Shown in pieces: positions 39,075 to 47,871 of a stretch of 64,000 nt of DNA. The stretch covers positions 49,487-113,486 of the forward strand of contig NZ_JAMOHY010000009.1 in the NCBI RefSeq assembly GCF_024448695.1, in the 5' to 3' direction. Numbering within the stretch: position 1 is the stretch's first letter; each line of letters begins with the position of its first letter. Under the pieces are notes generated by a model that saw nothing but the letters and a program-made list of their open reading frames with translations, was not told the origin of the DNA and searched no databases. A program made the position numbers and the translations under genes. Source of the stretch: Stutzerimonas stutzeri (GTDB lineage Bacteria > Pseudomonadota > Gammaproteobacteria > Pseudomonadales > Pseudomonadaceae).

Positions 39075-39142
39075 ACCACGCACACTTCATTCGCCGGATT
39101 CCGCCGTCTTCGAAACCCGGATAACGCCTTCGGAAACCCCTA

Positions 39143-39219
39143 TTACGCCTTCGGCTAATACAGGCTACAAAATATGGGACGCCGTGCAATCTCGTAGGAT
39201 GGAATCGCCGCCGGCGCTT
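39143..39219 (-). repeat. Dispersed composite repeat, copy 1
   Basis: Two blocks shared with 52807-52919, here in inverse orientation. Block 1 (39193-39219) matches 52807-52833 over 27 bp with one difference (GCGGCGATTCCATCCTACG core). Block 2 (39143-39168) is GTAGCCTGTATTAGCCGAAG and following, matching 52891-52916 with one difference. A degenerate further copy of GCCTTCGG lies at 39125-39133. The rest of the gap 39075-39300 shows no gene. Confidence 0.65.
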
Positions 39220-39300
39220 CCATCATGATGCTTACGCGAGGGCTTGGCGTGGCCGTGCTAGCATTGCCGCCACCGCAACCTTTCCAGTCGAACGCGAGTC

Positions 39301-39735
39301 ATGGCCGAACACGATTTCCGCTACACCCTGCTCAACCCCGCACACACGCTTACCGAATGCCGCGCCCTGGCGCCGGGCCGCTACCAGGTCACGGGTAACG
39401 GCGGCTCGATTCGCAGTGGCGATATCCTGATCGTCACCCTCAAGGGCAGCCGCGACCTGTCGCAGCGACTGACCGTGGACAAGGTTCGTCACCTGATCAA
39501 TCCACCCGGTCAGTGGACGGCCATGGCCAGCGGGCCGGTATTCCGCGAGCTGGCGATACACAACTGGCAAGTCGATTGCGACGGCTGCGGCAAGCAGCTG
39601 GATTTCGAATTCGCGGTAGACGCCAAGTCGGGCGAGGCCGCTCGCGCCCCGGCCGCCGAAGCTCGCATTGCCGAACTCGGCTGGACGAACGACGCCGGTC
39701 GCCACCTGTGCCCGGCCTGCAAAGGAACCCAGTAA
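39301..39735 (+). CDS. Conserved hypothetical protein with split zinc ribbon
   Basis: 144 aa, not recognised as a named family. The N-terminal ~85 residues look like a small beta domain (GRYQVTGNGGSIRSGDILIV). The C-terminal part has two CxxC pairs, CDGCG and CPAC, about 45 residues apart, suggesting one bound zinc. No signal peptide. Its stop overlaps the start of the next lipoprotein by one base (TAATG), so the two are coupled. Confidence 0.7.
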   Translation: MAEHDFRYTLLNPAHTLTECRALAPGRYQVTGNGGSIRSGDILIVTLKGSRDLSQRLTVDKVRHLINPPGQWTAMASGPVFRELAIHNWQVDCDGCGKQLDFEFAVDAKSGEAARAPAAEARIAELGWTNDAGRHLCPACKGTQ

Positions 39736-40136
39736 TGAAAAAAATCCTGCTGACCACCCTGGCCGCCTTGTTCGTCAGCGGCTGCGCCATCGATTCACAG
39801 AAGCTGGAATATGACGTCACCTACATCACCGAGTGGATTGGCGACGAACCCGTGGTGGGCCGAAATCCCGTCTCGCTGACCTTCAGTCAGGACCGCGCCT
39901 ACGGCAATGCGGGCTGCAACCACTGGTTCGCCAGTTACCAGCTCGACGGCCAGCAGATCCGCTTCAGCCAGATCGGCAGCACCCGCAAAATGTGCGCCGA
40001 ACACCTCATGAAGCAGGAACAGCACTTCCTTCAGCTACTCTCGCAGATCGAACGCTGGGACATTTCCAACATTGACCAGCTGCGCTTCTGGCCTGCCGAA
40101 GGCGCCCCGATTCGGGTCTGGCCAGAACAGAACTGA
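39735..40136 (+). CDS. META/HslJ-like outer-membrane lipoprotein
   Basis: 133 aa. Lipoprotein signal with lipobox FVSGC (Cys at residue 17). The mature part resembles the META domain: VSLTFSQDRAYGNAGCNHWFASYQ, IGSTRKMCAEHLMKQEQHFLQLL. HslJ-type proteins are linked to heat and novobiocin resistance, but this gene's role is unknown. Two conserved cysteines (GCN, KMC) may form a disulfide. Confidence 0.75.
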   Translation: MKKILLTTLAALFVSGCAIDSQKLEYDVTYITEWIGDEPVVGRNPVSLTFSQDRAYGNAGCNHWFASYQLDGQQIRFSQIGSTRKMCAEHLMKQEQHFLQLLSQIERWDISNIDQLRFWPAEGAPIRVWPEQN

Positions 40137-40369
40137 CTGTTCCAAAGGCGCGCATGCCGGGTGGCACTGCACTATCTGCAGGCAAGAAACCACCCACATG
40201 CAAACCGTCTGACACTCCTGACCAATAACGTAAGCCGCGCCAGCCCTGGCCTGCGGAGCTGCGAACGGATCATTCCCGAAACTGGCACAAGCGATGCATC
40301 GCATCAGGCAACCAGTTTTGGGGACCTCGGTACAGGCAGGCCGAGGCAACCCCTCTTTTATCCCGACGC

Positions 40370-40397
40370 AAGGGCCGCTCAGCGGCCCTTGGTTTTT
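40370..40397 (+). terminator. Isolated strong terminator, possible end of a small RNA
   Basis: AAGGGCCGC, loop TCA, GCGGCCCTT, then GGTTTTT. It lies 230 bp after the lipoprotein stop, far for that gene. The gap 40137-40412 has no ORF, and CCGAGGCAACCCCTCTTTTATCCC just before the hairpin looks unstructured. The gap could encode a small RNA read on the plus strand; the promoter is not identified. Confidence 0.6.
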
Positions 40398-40412
40398 CAG
40401 CGGACCTATGGC

Positions 40413-42941
40413 TTACGGCGCTTGCGCACCCAGTCTGCGCCACATGGCACGGGTCAGGCGCTGACGGTTGGCATAACCCTCCCAAGGGTCCTGCTTCAGT
40501 CCATCCAGGCGCTGGTATAGATTGCCGACCGTCCATTGCCCGGCGCTGCGCAAGCCATCCAGCTCGTCCCGACCGATGGGCACCGAGACCGGCAGCCCCG
40601 GGCGTGCTCGTACCGAGTACGCAGCTACCGTGCTGGCGCCACGCGCGTTGCGCAGGTAATCGATAAATATCTTGCCGATCCGGTTCTTCGGCCCGGACGT
40701 CGCGGTGAAGCGCTCCGGCAGCTGCCCGGTCATGAACTGGGCGAGCGCCTTGGTAAAGGCCTTGACCGTGTCCCAGTCAGCGCGCCTCGCTAACGGCACG
40801 ATGATATGAATGCCCTTGCCGCCGCTGGTCTTGAGGAAACCCTGCAGGCCCAGCTCGTCAAGCACGGTCAGGGTCAGCTGGGTCGCCTCCAGCATGCTGC
40901 GCCAGGGCAGCGCCGGGTCCGGATCGAGGTCGAGCACAAAGTGGTCCGGCGTCTCGATGCGCTCGCTGGTGGCTCCCCAGGTGTGGAACTCGATGCAGCC
41001 CATCTGCGCGGCGCCGACCAGTGCTTGCAGGCTGTCGATTTCCATCAGCCGCGCATGGCCGGGGTCCAGCTTCGGGTCCAGGTGCTTGATGTTGGGGATC
41101 GCCAGGCGCTCGGCGTGCTTCTGAAAGAACTGTTCACCGCCGACGCCTTCCGGCGCCCGCAGCAAGGCTACCGGGCGATTGTTCAAAAACGGCAGCAGCC
41201 AGTCGGCAATGGACGCGTAGAACTCGGCCAGCTCCAGCTTGGTGGTGCCGCTCTCGGGATCGATCACCCGCTGCGGATTGCTGATCGTCACACCGGCGAC
41301 CACAGGCTTGTCGGTCGTTTTCTTGCCCGCCGCCTTGGCGCCACTCTTCCCGGGCGCTGTCACTGAGGCCATGCTGGGTCGCTCGCGGACAATCTGCGTG
41401 GCCGGTTTGTCGCTACGCAGGGCGATGAAACTGGCCTGGCGCACGATACCTTCGCGCGTCCATTCGGCGAACTCGACCTCGCCTACCAGCTTAGGCTCCA
41501 CCCAGCTCACGCCACGCGCCTGAGCCGCAGTCAGCTTGCCCGCTAACGGCGAGTCACCGCGCGCCAGCTTGCGCAAGCGCTGGTGGATATCCTTTAACGC
41601 CGCTTCGCCGAAACCCGTCCCGACCCGCCCGGCGTAACGCAGACCATCCTCCCCATTCACCGCCAGCAGCAGCGCGCCAAAGTCGCTGCGGCTACCTTGC
41701 GGCCTGGTATGACCGACAATGACGAACTCCTGACGCAGGCGGCACTTGAGCTTGATCCAGTCCGGACTGCGGCGAGGCACATAGAGGCTGCCGGAGCGCT
41801 TGCCGATCACCCCTTCCAGCGACATGGCACAGGCGCTTTCGACGATGTCCCTGTGGTTCGCCGTAAATGCTTCCGAGAAACGCAGCGGGCTGTTGCGCGC
41901 GCTGCCCAGCAGCGACTTGAGCCGGTCCCGGCGCGTTTCCAGCGGAGTCTGACGCAGGTCTTCACCATTGATAAATGGCGCGTCGAACAGGAAATAGACG
42001 AGGTCATGGCTGCGACCGATCTCGAAGGCGTTCTGCAATTGCTGGAAGTCCGGCAGTCCCTCGTCGCTGAGCGCCACCACCTCGCCATCCAGCCAGCTGT
42101 CCTGCAGGCCCAGCTTGTCCAGCGCCTTGGCCTGCAGCGGCAAACGCTGGGTCCAGTCGTGGCCATTGCGGGTGAACAGCCGCACTTCGCCGTCCGCAAT
42201 GCGAGTGAGGATGCGATAGCCGTCCAGCTTCACTTCGTACAGCCAGTCCCCCTCAGGCGGGCGGTCGACCAGTGTTGCCAACTGCGGTGCCAGGCTAGCG
42301 GGAAACACCTCGGAGGCGACGGTTGCTGTCTTCGGCCTGTTCGCTGTCTTGCGCTTGGGCGTCTTGCTCGGCCCGCCAAGCAGCGCACCACTGATCACGC
42401 TCTGCGGCTGCGCCTCGACGATGTTGTACTCGTTGCTGGGTCGGGCGATATCGTCGCGTTCCTTGATCAGCAACCACTGCTGCTTGTCGCTGCTACCGGG
42501 CAGGCGAGTCCGCACCAGCGTCCAATCGCCCGCCAGCTTCTCGCCGATCAGGGTGAACTTGAGCTTGCCCGCCGCATAGCCCGCCGCCGGGTCGCCCTGC
42601 GGCTGCCAGATGCCCTGATCCCAGACGATCACGTCTCCGGCACCGTAGCTGCCCTCGGGGATGCTGCCCTCGAAGCCGGCGTAATCCAGCGGGTGATCTT
42701 CGACGTGCACGGCCAGGCGCTTGTCGCGCGGGTCCAGGCTCGGACCCTTGGGTACCGCCCAGCTCTTCAGCGTGCCGTCCAGCTCCAGACGGAAGTCGTA
42801 ATGCAGTCGCCGGGCATCATGCTTCTGCACCACGAAGCGCAGCGCGCCGGCCTTGCTGCGCCGCTTGCCGGGCCGTTCGGGCGGCTCGCTGGTGCGTTCG
42901 AAATTGCGCTTTCGGTTGTATTCGCTCTGCACCCTGGCCAT
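40413..42941 (-). CDS. ligD: Multifunctional ATP-dependent DNA ligase LigD
   Basis: 842 aa from the ATG at 42941 (GGGAGCGTGACC in front; a GTG two codons upstream is possible). Three domains in the Pseudomonas order: 3'-phosphoesterase (about 35-160; KHDARRLHYDFRLELDG), ligase (about 215-520; nucleotidyl Lys in YEVKLDGYRI), and primase-polymerase (about 560-840; DLDPDP, then KTSGGKGIHI). Processes and seals double-strand breaks with Ku. It begins 15 bp after the ku stop. Confidence 0.97.
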   Translation of the reverse strand: MARVQSEYNRKRNFERTSEPPERPGKRRSKAGALRFVVQKHDARRLHYDFRLELDGTLKSWAVPKGPSLDPRDKRLAVHVEDHPLDYAGFEGSIPEGSYGAGDVIVWDQGIWQPQGDPAAGYAAGKLKFTLIGEKLAGDWTLVRTRLPGSSDKQQWLLIKERDDIARPSNEYNIVEAQPQSVISGALLGGPSKTPKRKTANRPKTATVASEVFPASLAPQLATLVDRPPEGDWLYEVKLDGYRILTRIADGEVRLFTRNGHDWTQRLPLQAKALDKLGLQDSWLDGEVVALSDEGLPDFQQLQNAFEIGRSHDLVYFLFDAPFINGEDLRQTPLETRRDRLKSLLGSARNSPLRFSEAFTANHRDIVESACAMSLEGVIGKRSGSLYVPRRSPDWIKLKCRLRQEFVIVGHTRPQGSRSDFGALLLAVNGEDGLRYAGRVGTGFGEAALKDIHQRLRKLARGDSPLAGKLTAAQARGVSWVEPKLVGEVEFAEWTREGIVRQASFIALRSDKPATQIVRERPSMASVTAPGKSGAKAAGKKTTDKPVVAGVTISNPQRVIDPESGTTKLELAEFYASIADWLLPFLNNRPVALLRAPEGVGGEQFFQKHAERLAIPNIKHLDPKLDPGHARLMEIDSLQALVGAAQMGCIEFHTWGATSERIETPDHFVLDLDPDPALPWRSMLEATQLTLTVLDELGLQGFLKTSGGKGIHIIVPLARRADWDTVKAFTKALAQFMTGQLPERFTATSGPKNRIGKIFIDYLRNARGASTVAAYSVRARPGLPVSVPIGRDELDGLRSAGQWTVGNLYQRLDGLKQDPWEGYANRQRLTRAMWRRLGAQAP

Positions 42942-42956
42942 GGTCACGCTCCCGGA

Positions 42957-43820
42957 TTATTTGCGTGCAGTCTTGGCCGGCTTGCGAGGAGCAGAACCCT
43001 TACCCGCAGGCTTCTTCGGCTTGGCCTCGGGCTTGCCTGCGAGGCTGCGCTTGAGCAGTTCGGTGAGATCGATGACATCGGCGCTGCGCCGCTCCTCCTC
43101 GCCTTCGACCCGCTCCACTTCTTCGATCTTGCCGGCCTTGGCCTTCTGCTCCACCAGCTCGAGGATGCGCGCCTGAAAACTGTCCTGGTAATCCTCGGGC
43201 CGCCATTCGTCGCTCATATCCTTGATCAGGCGCTTGGCCATATCCAGCTCGCTCTTGGCCAACTTGGGTTCAGTCACCGCTGGCCCCAGCTCCAGCGAAT
43301 CCAGGCCGCGCACGTCGCTGGGCCAGCGCAGCATCACCAGCACCAGTGCCGAACCCAGCGGGAACAGCGCCGCCAGGTGCTGACGGGTGCGCAACACCAC
43401 ATGGGCCAGAGCAACCTTGTCCGTGCCGTTCAGCGCCTCGCGCAATAGCGCGTAAACCTTCTCGCCCCGGTTGTCGGGAGTCAGGTAATACGGCGTGTCT
43501 ATGTTCTGCAAGGGTATCTGCTGGCTGTCGACGAAGGCGAAGATATCGATTGTCTGGGTCGATTCCGGGTGGGCCGCACGAATCTCTTCCTCGCTGAGCA
43601 CCACATAGCGGCCCTTCTCGTAGGCAACACCCTTGACGATATTTTCCTTGTCGACTTCCTTGCCGGTGATCTTGTTCACCCGCTTGTAGCCGACCGGCTC
43701 CATGCTGCGCTTGTCCAGCCAGTCGAAATCCACACCCTGGGATGAGGTGGCAGAAACCAGCGCGACCGGAATATGGACCAGACCGAAACTGATGGCGCCT
43801 TTCCAGATGGCTCGGGGCAT
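42957..43820 (-). CDS. ku: Non-homologous end-joining protein Ku
   Basis: 287 aa bacterial Ku, beginning MPRAIWKGAISFGLVHIPV, the standard N-terminus. The core is followed by a basic, Lys/Pro/Ala-rich tail of about 30 residues that binds DNA. First gene of the ku-ligD operon, preceded by CAGGAGTCGCCCCCC. NHEJ of this kind mostly acts in stationary phase. Confidence 0.97.
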   Translation of the reverse strand: MPRAIWKGAISFGLVHIPVALVSATSSQGVDFDWLDKRSMEPVGYKRVNKITGKEVDKENIVKGVAYEKGRYVVLSEEEIRAAHPESTQTIDIFAFVDSQQIPLQNIDTPYYLTPDNRGEKVYALLREALNGTDKVALAHVVLRTRQHLAALFPLGSALVLVMLRWPSDVRGLDSLELGPAVTEPKLAKSELDMAKRLIKDMSDEWRPEDYQDSFQARILELVEQKAKAGKIEEVERVEGEEERRSADVIDLTELLKRSLAGKPEAKPKKPAGKGSAPRKPAKTARK

Positions 43821-44027
43821 GGGGGGCGACTCCTGAGGTTACGCAGGCGTCGCTCTGGTGGAAAAACTGCAACGCCCGCTCAAGCAGTCGACCATGGGTG
43901 GGCGAGAAAGGTTTTATTGAGGGGCTGATCGGTATGGCGCAGAGGAGGTTTTGTCTGGCCACTCGCGCAGCCGAACCATCAGTGATGGTGTAGCTGTGCT
44001 TAGCATCAGCCGGCAAGCGGCAACGCC

Positions 44028-47000
44028 TCACATTCCCCGGTAAAGCTCGCGGCGGAAGATCAAGGGCTTGGGGCCTTGGTAGATGCCGAAGGTGACAGAG
44101 CTGCGAATCTCAGCTGGACCAGCATCGTCCAAATAGCTACACACACCACCCAGAGGTGCTTCTTCCATCGAACGCTTCTGGCAGAGCCACGTAGTCGGCG
44201 AACTAGCTTGTTCGAGGAAACGCCTTAACCAAACGCTGCCTTCCGGCTCAAGCGGCTCAGTTACCGTCACGGCAACTTCCTTATTATCCATCCAAGAACT
44301 AACACTTGCTGCAGTAACACCATCACTATATAAAATAGGATCTTCATTCTCAGCGGGCACTATTAACTCAGTGCATTCGTCTTCTTGCGGCACCCATCCA
44401 TTACCGTACCAATGCTCCAGCACCAACGGTACTTTAGTTTGTTTCTCCGCAGGTTCGATCTTGTTTTCACTACGAACCCGACCGAGGCGGATTTCGCTGT
44501 TCGTAATAGTCCGCTCGAAGCCCTGGCAACCCGCTCCAAGATCGTAGCAAACGTCATCCTTGTCGTCGGTCAACTCTGCCGCAGAGAAGCTCTGACGTAT
44601 ATAAAAGGGAAGATCATCAACAGTTGGCAGAGAGCTACGCTCATAGCTCAGCTGCTTAGCAGTCCAGGTGTAGGTACGCTTACCATCAGAATTGTTCTGA
44701 CCACTTTCAATGACGTCATCATCCAAAGTAAGACGATATATATCTAAGTCACGATCTTCCGCCATCCAAACTTCAACGGGGCGGTCTTTGAATCCCCAGA
44801 AGCCGTCATAGTCGTAATTCTCGGTGACGTACTCACCGCCGCCTGCAGTACGGCCATAACCCGTGATGGTCAAGGACAACGGAGTAACAATATCAATCGG
44901 CTGATCCTGATAACTGAACGGCCCGCAGCCAGCCGTCAGCCCTCCGGCTCCTTCGACCTTCAAATGGGTCGGATAGAAACGACCGATAGGTTCCGAGGCA
45001 CTGGAAGGCACCGTTACATCAAAGTACTCCATATCTGGCGGTGCCACTTGCAGACGAAATACTCCTACCTCAGAGAACGAAACGGCTTGGCTAACCTTGC
45101 CACTCCAGTCGACTGCGACACCGGAAGGGACGTGATCATAGCTGCGAGAAACCGGCTCCAATACTTGTCCACTATTACCCCCATCCGGTGCTACCACTAT
45201 TGGCTCAAGAATCAGATTACTCTGTCGATAATTACGTGTAGTCTTACCGAGACAGATATTGCCGCCTGAGCTCCATGCAACTGGCCTAATGATTGCATTA
45301 AAAGACTGTCCTACTTGGCGGAACGCCGAGCAGTCACTATCTCCTGAAAGGCAGATCTCCTCTGGCATTATGCAAAAACCTGCAGGTGTAGAAACGAATT
45401 CATCACTGCCGATCATCAGGCCACTGTCATCATCATTGCTACTACCAGCGTAGCGAGCATTCAGCTGCATTTTCCCGGCTTCACGATAATTCACATTGAT
45501 ACGGGCAACTCCATCACCATCGAAATACAGCGACAGCGGCTCAGCTGCAGCAAAGCTCTGCGCAACTCCCTCGTCATTCACCCTGACTCTCTCGGAATTG
45601 ATTGTCAGTTCACCCCCGGAAGGGCTTATGAACTCGCTCCAGAACTTAATGTTGCGCTGCACATTGGTGAACGCTGGCTCGCACCTAGGACTGCCTTCCT
45701 CACCAAGGTCAGTCACGGCGCTGAGTGAAATATTCTCTACCTCCTGATTGGCCAGCATATGGGGCACATCGAAGATGAAGCCGCTCTGGGAAAAATTCAG
45801 CACGCATGCAGATGACAGCGTTGCATTACCAATCTGGCATAGCGTCTGATTCACCGAGACAGGTAAAGAGTCCAAGAGCTCGAGCGTCATTTGGAGTTGC
45901 AGCCCCTGTAGCTGAAAAACACCAATTCCATTGACCAACTGCTTATTGCCGCCCCCAATCCAGCCACCAGAAGCCAGACTGACCGCTACATCACCGGGAT
46001 AAAGCTCACACACTCCAGGTGCTGCGTTGGTGCATGCCTTGAGCGTGACCGTATGGGGTTTGCAAGTATGAGCACCGGGGCCGACAACAAACTCGAAGTG
46101 ATCAATTTTCGCAGCTGCTTCTCCTGACTCGCACAAAGGACCAAGATCAACCGGATCAAGGTATCGGACGATACTATTCTGACCAAGATAAACGTTACGC
46201 CCGGTAATACCGCCTCTGTAACTTGCTCCTTGACTGAAATTTATTTCCACGTCGCCAACCGCGTAGACAAAGGCAGGCAAGTCTGTCTGGCTGGTTAGGG
46301 TGATCTTGCCAGTCGAATACATGACCAAGTCCCCCCCCGCAAAGCCCTCGAAAGAAGCACCGTGCTGGACATTGACATTACCTCGCACAAATAGACGTAC
46401 CACACCGCTACCGCCGACTTTGCGGAATTTGGATGCGACGCTTGCATCGAAGCCGCCATCTATCCAGTAATTACCAGGGGTTAATTCAAATGTTGAGTTA
46501 TAAGCCGGGTTGAGAGCCCCCATTCTATGATCATGATTCTGGCGGGTATAACGAACGACGGCACCGTTGCCTGTAGAAAAATTACCGGAGTAGATACCTC
46601 CTGTGATTTTTGCTCTCTCTCCGAAGCCAACCCGCCCCCCAGCATGTATTTCACCTGGAAAAATAAAATCATTGCCTGCCGTCACACTTCCTTTTGCATA
46701 AATTCTGATTTGTCCTTCAGAAAACCCTTCAAAATGGAGCTGGCTTATATTTACATTGCCTGAAACATATAGAGTCACTCGACCATTAGAGCCATTCAAA
46801 CGGCGGATGCGTGTGTCCTGTGCAGTCCAGTCAAGATTACCATTGACCCAGTAGGTGCCCGGCTGAAATTCAATAACTGACTTATAGTTAGTTTTTATGG
46901 TTTTTGTTCGATAGATACTGTCTACAGTCGTAAAACGGACCGTCGACTCTTGCCCGACCGATACAGTGCCATAATCAGCCACAGGTAAAGCAAGAGCCCC

Positions 47001-47366
47001 TGCCTGATACCCATTGGAAACATTATTGTTGCTGGCAGATAGTTCAAATACTGCAGGAACTTCGGTTCCCGTAAGAAACTCAACGTTTTGTGTACTGGCA
47101 TGGGCTCCACTCGCCGTACACTTTACACCGTCACATAGGCCGACCTGATCCTGCCAGCTATGGGTATGCGTCACGGTAGGTGCAGTCAGCATCGGACCGC
47201 TACCAAACACTCGTGACATGTAGCCCATCTGTACAACTCCGGAAGGCGAATGGCTCTGTATGCCGCCAGGGAATATAGCCGTGCATTGTTCAGCGGCTAC
47301 CAAGCCGGTAAAAAAATTTGCGGCTAGAAGCACAAAATATTTTAAGAGCCGTTGATTCCTCAGCAT
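44028..47366 (-). CDS. mshQ: MSHA biogenesis protein MshQ-like, DUF6701
   Basis: 1112 aa. Signal peptide to about residue 25 (FFTGLVAAEQC), then a large beta-rich region with repeated GNYWIDG/GTYWVNG-type motifs (about 170 and 300), and a DUF6701 C-terminus ending VTFGIYQGPKPLIFRRELYR, which is the hallmark of MshQ. Probably a surface-exposed adhesin or tip protein. The gene is visibly richer in A/T than its neighbours, which fits fast-evolving surface protein or transfer. It is last in the cluster, after mshP. Confidence 0.88.
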   Translation of the reverse strand: MLRNQRLLKYFVLLAANFFTGLVAAEQCTAIFPGGIQSHSPSGVVQMGYMSRVFGSGPMLTAPTVTHTHSWQDQVGLCDGVKCTASGAHASTQNVEFLTGTEVPAVFELSASNNNVSNGYQAGALALPVADYGTVSVGQESTVRFTTVDSIYRTKTIKTNYKSVIEFQPGTYWVNGNLDWTAQDTRIRRLNGSNGRVTLYVSGNVNISQLHFEGFSEGQIRIYAKGSVTAGNDFIFPGEIHAGGRVGFGERAKITGGIYSGNFSTGNGAVVRYTRQNHDHRMGALNPAYNSTFELTPGNYWIDGGFDASVASKFRKVGGSGVVRLFVRGNVNVQHGASFEGFAGGDLVMYSTGKITLTSQTDLPAFVYAVGDVEINFSQGASYRGGITGRNVYLGQNSIVRYLDPVDLGPLCESGEAAAKIDHFEFVVGPGAHTCKPHTVTLKACTNAAPGVCELYPGDVAVSLASGGWIGGGNKQLVNGIGVFQLQGLQLQMTLELLDSLPVSVNQTLCQIGNATLSSACVLNFSQSGFIFDVPHMLANQEVENISLSAVTDLGEEGSPRCEPAFTNVQRNIKFWSEFISPSGGELTINSERVRVNDEGVAQSFAAAEPLSLYFDGDGVARINVNYREAGKMQLNARYAGSSNDDDSGLMIGSDEFVSTPAGFCIMPEEICLSGDSDCSAFRQVGQSFNAIIRPVAWSSGGNICLGKTTRNYRQSNLILEPIVVAPDGGNSGQVLEPVSRSYDHVPSGVAVDWSGKVSQAVSFSEVGVFRLQVAPPDMEYFDVTVPSSASEPIGRFYPTHLKVEGAGGLTAGCGPFSYQDQPIDIVTPLSLTITGYGRTAGGGEYVTENYDYDGFWGFKDRPVEVWMAEDRDLDIYRLTLDDDVIESGQNNSDGKRTYTWTAKQLSYERSSLPTVDDLPFYIRQSFSAAELTDDKDDVCYDLGAGCQGFERTITNSEIRLGRVRSENKIEPAEKQTKVPLVLEHWYGNGWVPQEDECTELIVPAENEDPILYSDGVTAASVSSWMDNKEVAVTVTEPLEPEGSVWLRRFLEQASSPTTWLCQKRSMEEAPLGGVCSYLDDAGPAEIRSSVTFGIYQGPKPLIFRRELYRGM

Positions 47367-47370
47367 TTAA

Positions 47371-47871
47371 TCATCCCCCCGTGCCACTATCTGGCACCTC
47401 AACCACTGCTTCCAACTTGCGATAGGCATAATCCGGATTGCCGGGTGACGAATATTGTGCCGTCGAACTCAATGAATAGAAGTTAATTTCTTCCCCTTCA
47501 TCCCTTGCTACCCAAGGAGTTGGGCATGTCACTATCACCCAAAAGCCTTCCATCCCGGCAGGTGAGAACTCCGTATTGCAGTTCTCACTTTTGATCGCTT
47601 GATAAATACCCCATTCCAACCCCGCCCTCGCCGCCTGATAAGCACGAGCCTGTTGCATGGCCAGGCTACTGGTCGCAGTTTGAGTTGTCGATATACGCCA
47701 CATGGCGGCGATGGCGCCGGCGATGATGATGATCAGGAACATTGCGGCGACGAGGCCAAAGCCGTGTTGTTTGCAGCCTTGTAGGAGCGGGCTGTGCCCG
47801 CGAAGCTTTTGTATCGTCCGGATTCGCGGGCGCGGCCCGCTCCTACGGGGGATTTGAGAGTTAGGGGGCAT
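47371..47871 (-). CDS. mshP: MSHA biogenesis protein MshP-like minor pilin, leader interrupted by a REP pair
   Basis: 166 aa. The ATG at 47871 overlaps the mshO stop, as expected in this operon. The prepilin core HGFGLVAAMFLIIIIAGAIA begins only at residue 36, after a proline/arginine-rich stretch. Residues 9-30 are translated from a 66-bp REP pair (47781-47846), which is in frame. Without it the leader would be MPPNSQIPQGCKQHG, a normal 15-residue prepilin leader. There is no other ATG, GTG or TTG between the start and the core. The predicted cleavage is after Gly in KQHG. Confidence 0.8.
   Translation of the reverse strand: MPPNSQIPRRSGPRPRIRTIQKLRGHSPLLQGCKQHGFGLVAAMFLIIIIAGAIAAMWRISTTQTATSSLAMQQARAYQAARAGLEWGIYQAIKSENCNTEFSPAGMEGFWVIVTCPTPWVARDEGEEINFYSLSSTAQYSSPGNPDYAYRKLEAVVEVPDSGTGG
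47781..47846. repeat. REP inverted pair inside the mshP leader
   Basis: Unit 1 (47781-47804): GTAGGAGCGGGC-TGT-GCCCGCGAA. Unit 2 (47823-47846) is its inverse with two differences. An 18-bp spacer separates them. This is the common Pseudomonas REP type (TGTAGGAGCGGGCTTGCCCGCGA). Its total length of 66 bp is divisible by three. Confidence 0.85.

Noticed and set aside
40161..40182. TGGCAC...TGC as a sigma-54 promoter for the possible small RNA
   Set aside because: The GG and GC elements are 15 bp apart instead of 10-11 between the dinucleotides, so the site does not fit.
41697..43448. A 583-codon plus-strand frame across ligD and ku
   Set aside because: Antisense shadow of two certain genes on the minus strand.
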